From NCBI GenBank assembly GCA_900762805.1, contig CAAFHY010000062.1, positions 1 to 8,592 of the forward strand: DNA of 8,592 nt, written 5' to 3'. Positions 7,551-8,592 of the stretch are shown here, one piece after another (positions within the stretch are counted from its first letter, which is position 1; each line of letters begins with the position of its first letter). Position numbers and translations under genes: made by a program. Under the pieces are notes generated by a model. The model made no database searches. It was given only the letters and a program-made list of their open reading frames with translations, and had not been told where the DNA came from. The DNA is from Oscillospiraceae bacterium (lineage in GTDB: Bacteria > Bacillota > Clostridia > Oscillospirales > Ruminococcaceae).

Positions 7551-8592
7551 ATGTCAACCTTACATAAACGCATCGTGCTGATCTTCATCTTCTCCGCCGC
7601 CCTGTTCGCGCTGACCGTGAACTGGTCAAACGGTTACGAGGACATGACGCTGACCGGCCTTGCTGCCATCAAAGAAAACATGCCGCTGTCAGCTCTGCTG
7701 ATAGGGCTATATTTTGTATGCCTGCTGCTCTATGAGGCGGCGCGCCCGCTTTTCTTTCTGGCAGGGCTGGTGCCGCTCGGCGCCATGTTGCTGTGGGAAT
7801 TTGAACTGATCGTTGAGTACCGGCAATACGTCGGCCTTGGCACCAATCTGGCGGTCTTTGCCCTGCTGCTCACCATCGTTCTTCACTTTTACCTGCTGGC
7901 GCGGGACGCCTTTTCCCGCCGCCGGCCTGCGGGTGTGCCTGCCCTTCCGGCAGAGGTGTCGGGTGACGACACTGCTCTGACAGCTGAGGCCGAAGCGCCG
8001 ATGGCGGCCGCTGAAGGAGCTGCTCCGGCAGAGGAGGCTGCTCCCGAAGCGGCGGAAGCAATGGCCGCGCCCGAAATAGCAGAAGCCGCAAAGGAAACTG
8101 TCGAAGAAACTGAAACCGCCGTGAGCGAGACGGCAAAAGCCGCCGAAGAAGCAGTCTCCCCGCCCGAAGCGGCGGAGGCCGCCGTGCCGGCCGAGAGCGG
8201 CGAGCCGGAAACGGAAGAAGCCGAGCAGTCCGCCGAAAGCGCCGATGCGCCGCCGGAGGCTGTGCAGTCCGCTGAACCGCTGCCCGAAAAAGGCGAATTC
8301 CCGGCCGTCCGGGCCAAAAAGCCGACCGCCAAGAGCAGGCGCAGGCGCAAGCCGGCCGTCAAGGACGAGTCGGTTCCTGCCAAAGCCCCCGCCGAGACAG
8401 CCGCGCCCGAAGCGGCGGAAAGTCCCGTTTCGGGAGCGGCGTTAAAGACCTCCGAACCGGAAGCCGCAAAGGAAACGGTCGAAAAAACTGAAATCGCCGT
8501 GAGCAAGACGGCAAAAGCCGCCGAAGAAGCAGCAGTCTCCCCGCCCGAAGCGACAGAGAGCGGCGGGCCGGAAGCGAAAGAAGCCGAGCAGT
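7551..8592 (+). CDS. Membrane protein with long Ala/Glu/Pro-rich repeat tail (partial)
   Basis: Unrecognised protein with 347 residues visible; the frame is open to the window edge. Residues 1-120 are hydrophobic, with four likely membrane helices near 8-25, 45-63, 66-88 and 94-117, joined by short loops. SRRR (122-125) then marks a likely cytoplasmic boundary. From about 130 on the protein is low complexity, rich in Ala, Glu and Pro, and strongly acidic. It contains a repeat about 126 residues apart (178-227 and 304-347) and a basic island KSRRRRKP (261-268). The ATG at 7551 has only a modest AAAGGG site seven bases upstream, but the hydrophobic segment starts right after it. The tail could be a linker to a further domain beyond the window. 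No function can be assigned. Confidence 0.8.
   Translation, partial: MSTLHKRIVLIFIFSAALFALTVNWSNGYEDMTLTGLAAIKENMPLSALLIGLYFVCLLLYEAARPLFFLAGLVPLGAMLLWEFELIVEYRQYVGLGTNLAVFALLLTIVLHFYLLARDAFSRRRPAGVPALPAEVSGDDTALTAEAEAPMAAAEGAAPAEEAAPEAAEAMAAPEIAEAAKETVEETETAVSETAKAAEEAVSPPEAAEAAVPAESGEPETEEAEQSAESADAPPEAVQSAEPLPEKGEFPAVRAKKPTAKSRRRRKPAVKDESVPAKAPAETAAPEAAESPVSGAALKTSEPEAAKETVEKTEIAVSKTAKAAEEAAVSPPEATESGGPEAKEAEQ
8082..8229 (+). repeat. Coding repeat, copy 1
   Basis: First copy of a diverged direct repeat inside the membrane protein's tail. It opens with GAAGCCGCAAAGGAAAC and ends with GAAGCCGAGCAGT, encoding EAAKETVEE...KAAEEAVSPPEA...EAEQ. A shorter word, CCCGAAGCGGCGGA, also recurs at 8043, 8163 and 8406. 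Confidence 0.9.
8460..8592 (+). repeat. Coding repeat, copy 2 (reaches the window edge)
   Basis: Second copy, 378 bases downstream of the first and in the same frame. It has one extra codon (EEAAVS against EEAVS) and lacks six codons near its end, so all length changes keep the frame. Several substitutions turn Glu to Lys (EE to EK, SE to SK). It probably continues past the window. Confidence 0.88.

Noticed and set aside
7889..8506. A 205-codon Ser/Ala-rich minus-strand frame
   Set aside because: It is the antisense of the Ala/Glu/Pro repeat tail; the plus frame has a promoter, a start codon and membrane helices.

Overview
The window reads as chromosomal DNA of a GC-rich anaerobic Firmicute, most likely a Clostridia member of the Oscillospiraceae/Ruminococcaceae type. 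The support is the gene order (rpsF-ssb-rpsR; lepA-hemW), strong AGGAGG ribosome binding sites, TTGACA/extended -10 promoters, and GC-rich codon use with many NNC/NNG codons. The species cannot be told from the sequence alone.

Layout. (1) Bases 1-1182, minus strand: the rpsF-ssb-rpsR operon (ribosomal S6, single-stranded DNA-binding protein, ribosomal S18). It has a near-consensus promoter, a short leader that can fold over the rpsF ribosome binding site, and a terminator at the window's left edge. (2) Bases 1437-5750, plus strand: lepA (EF4) overlaps hemW (heme chaperone, radical SAM family). After 86 bases come a Nudix hydrolase of the diadenosine-tetraphosphatase type and an overlapping Cof-type HAD phosphatase. 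(3) Bases 5751-6193: a convergent gap with several strong hairpins and no convincing gene. (4) Bases 6194-6634, minus strand: a DUF523 protein related to the thiouracil desulfidase TudS, with its own good promoter. (5) Bases 6635-7550: a long gap without an intact recognised gene. It holds a plus-strand open frame broken by one TGA and followed directly by a terminator, a second terminator with a six-T run, then a promoter and a structured leader. (6) Bases 7551 to the right edge, plus strand: a protein with four predicted membrane helices and a long Ala/Glu/Pro-rich tail built from a diverged repeat. It runs off the window.

The first two blocks are housekeeping genes for translation, DNA maintenance and heme insertion. 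The Nudix, HAD and DUF523 genes look like small-molecule clean-up or nucleotide-metabolism functions. I found no CRISPR array, intact mobile element, defence system or biosynthetic cluster. The parts most worth a second look are the S6 leader, the broken frame at 6758-7105, and the repeat-tailed membrane protein at the right edge.
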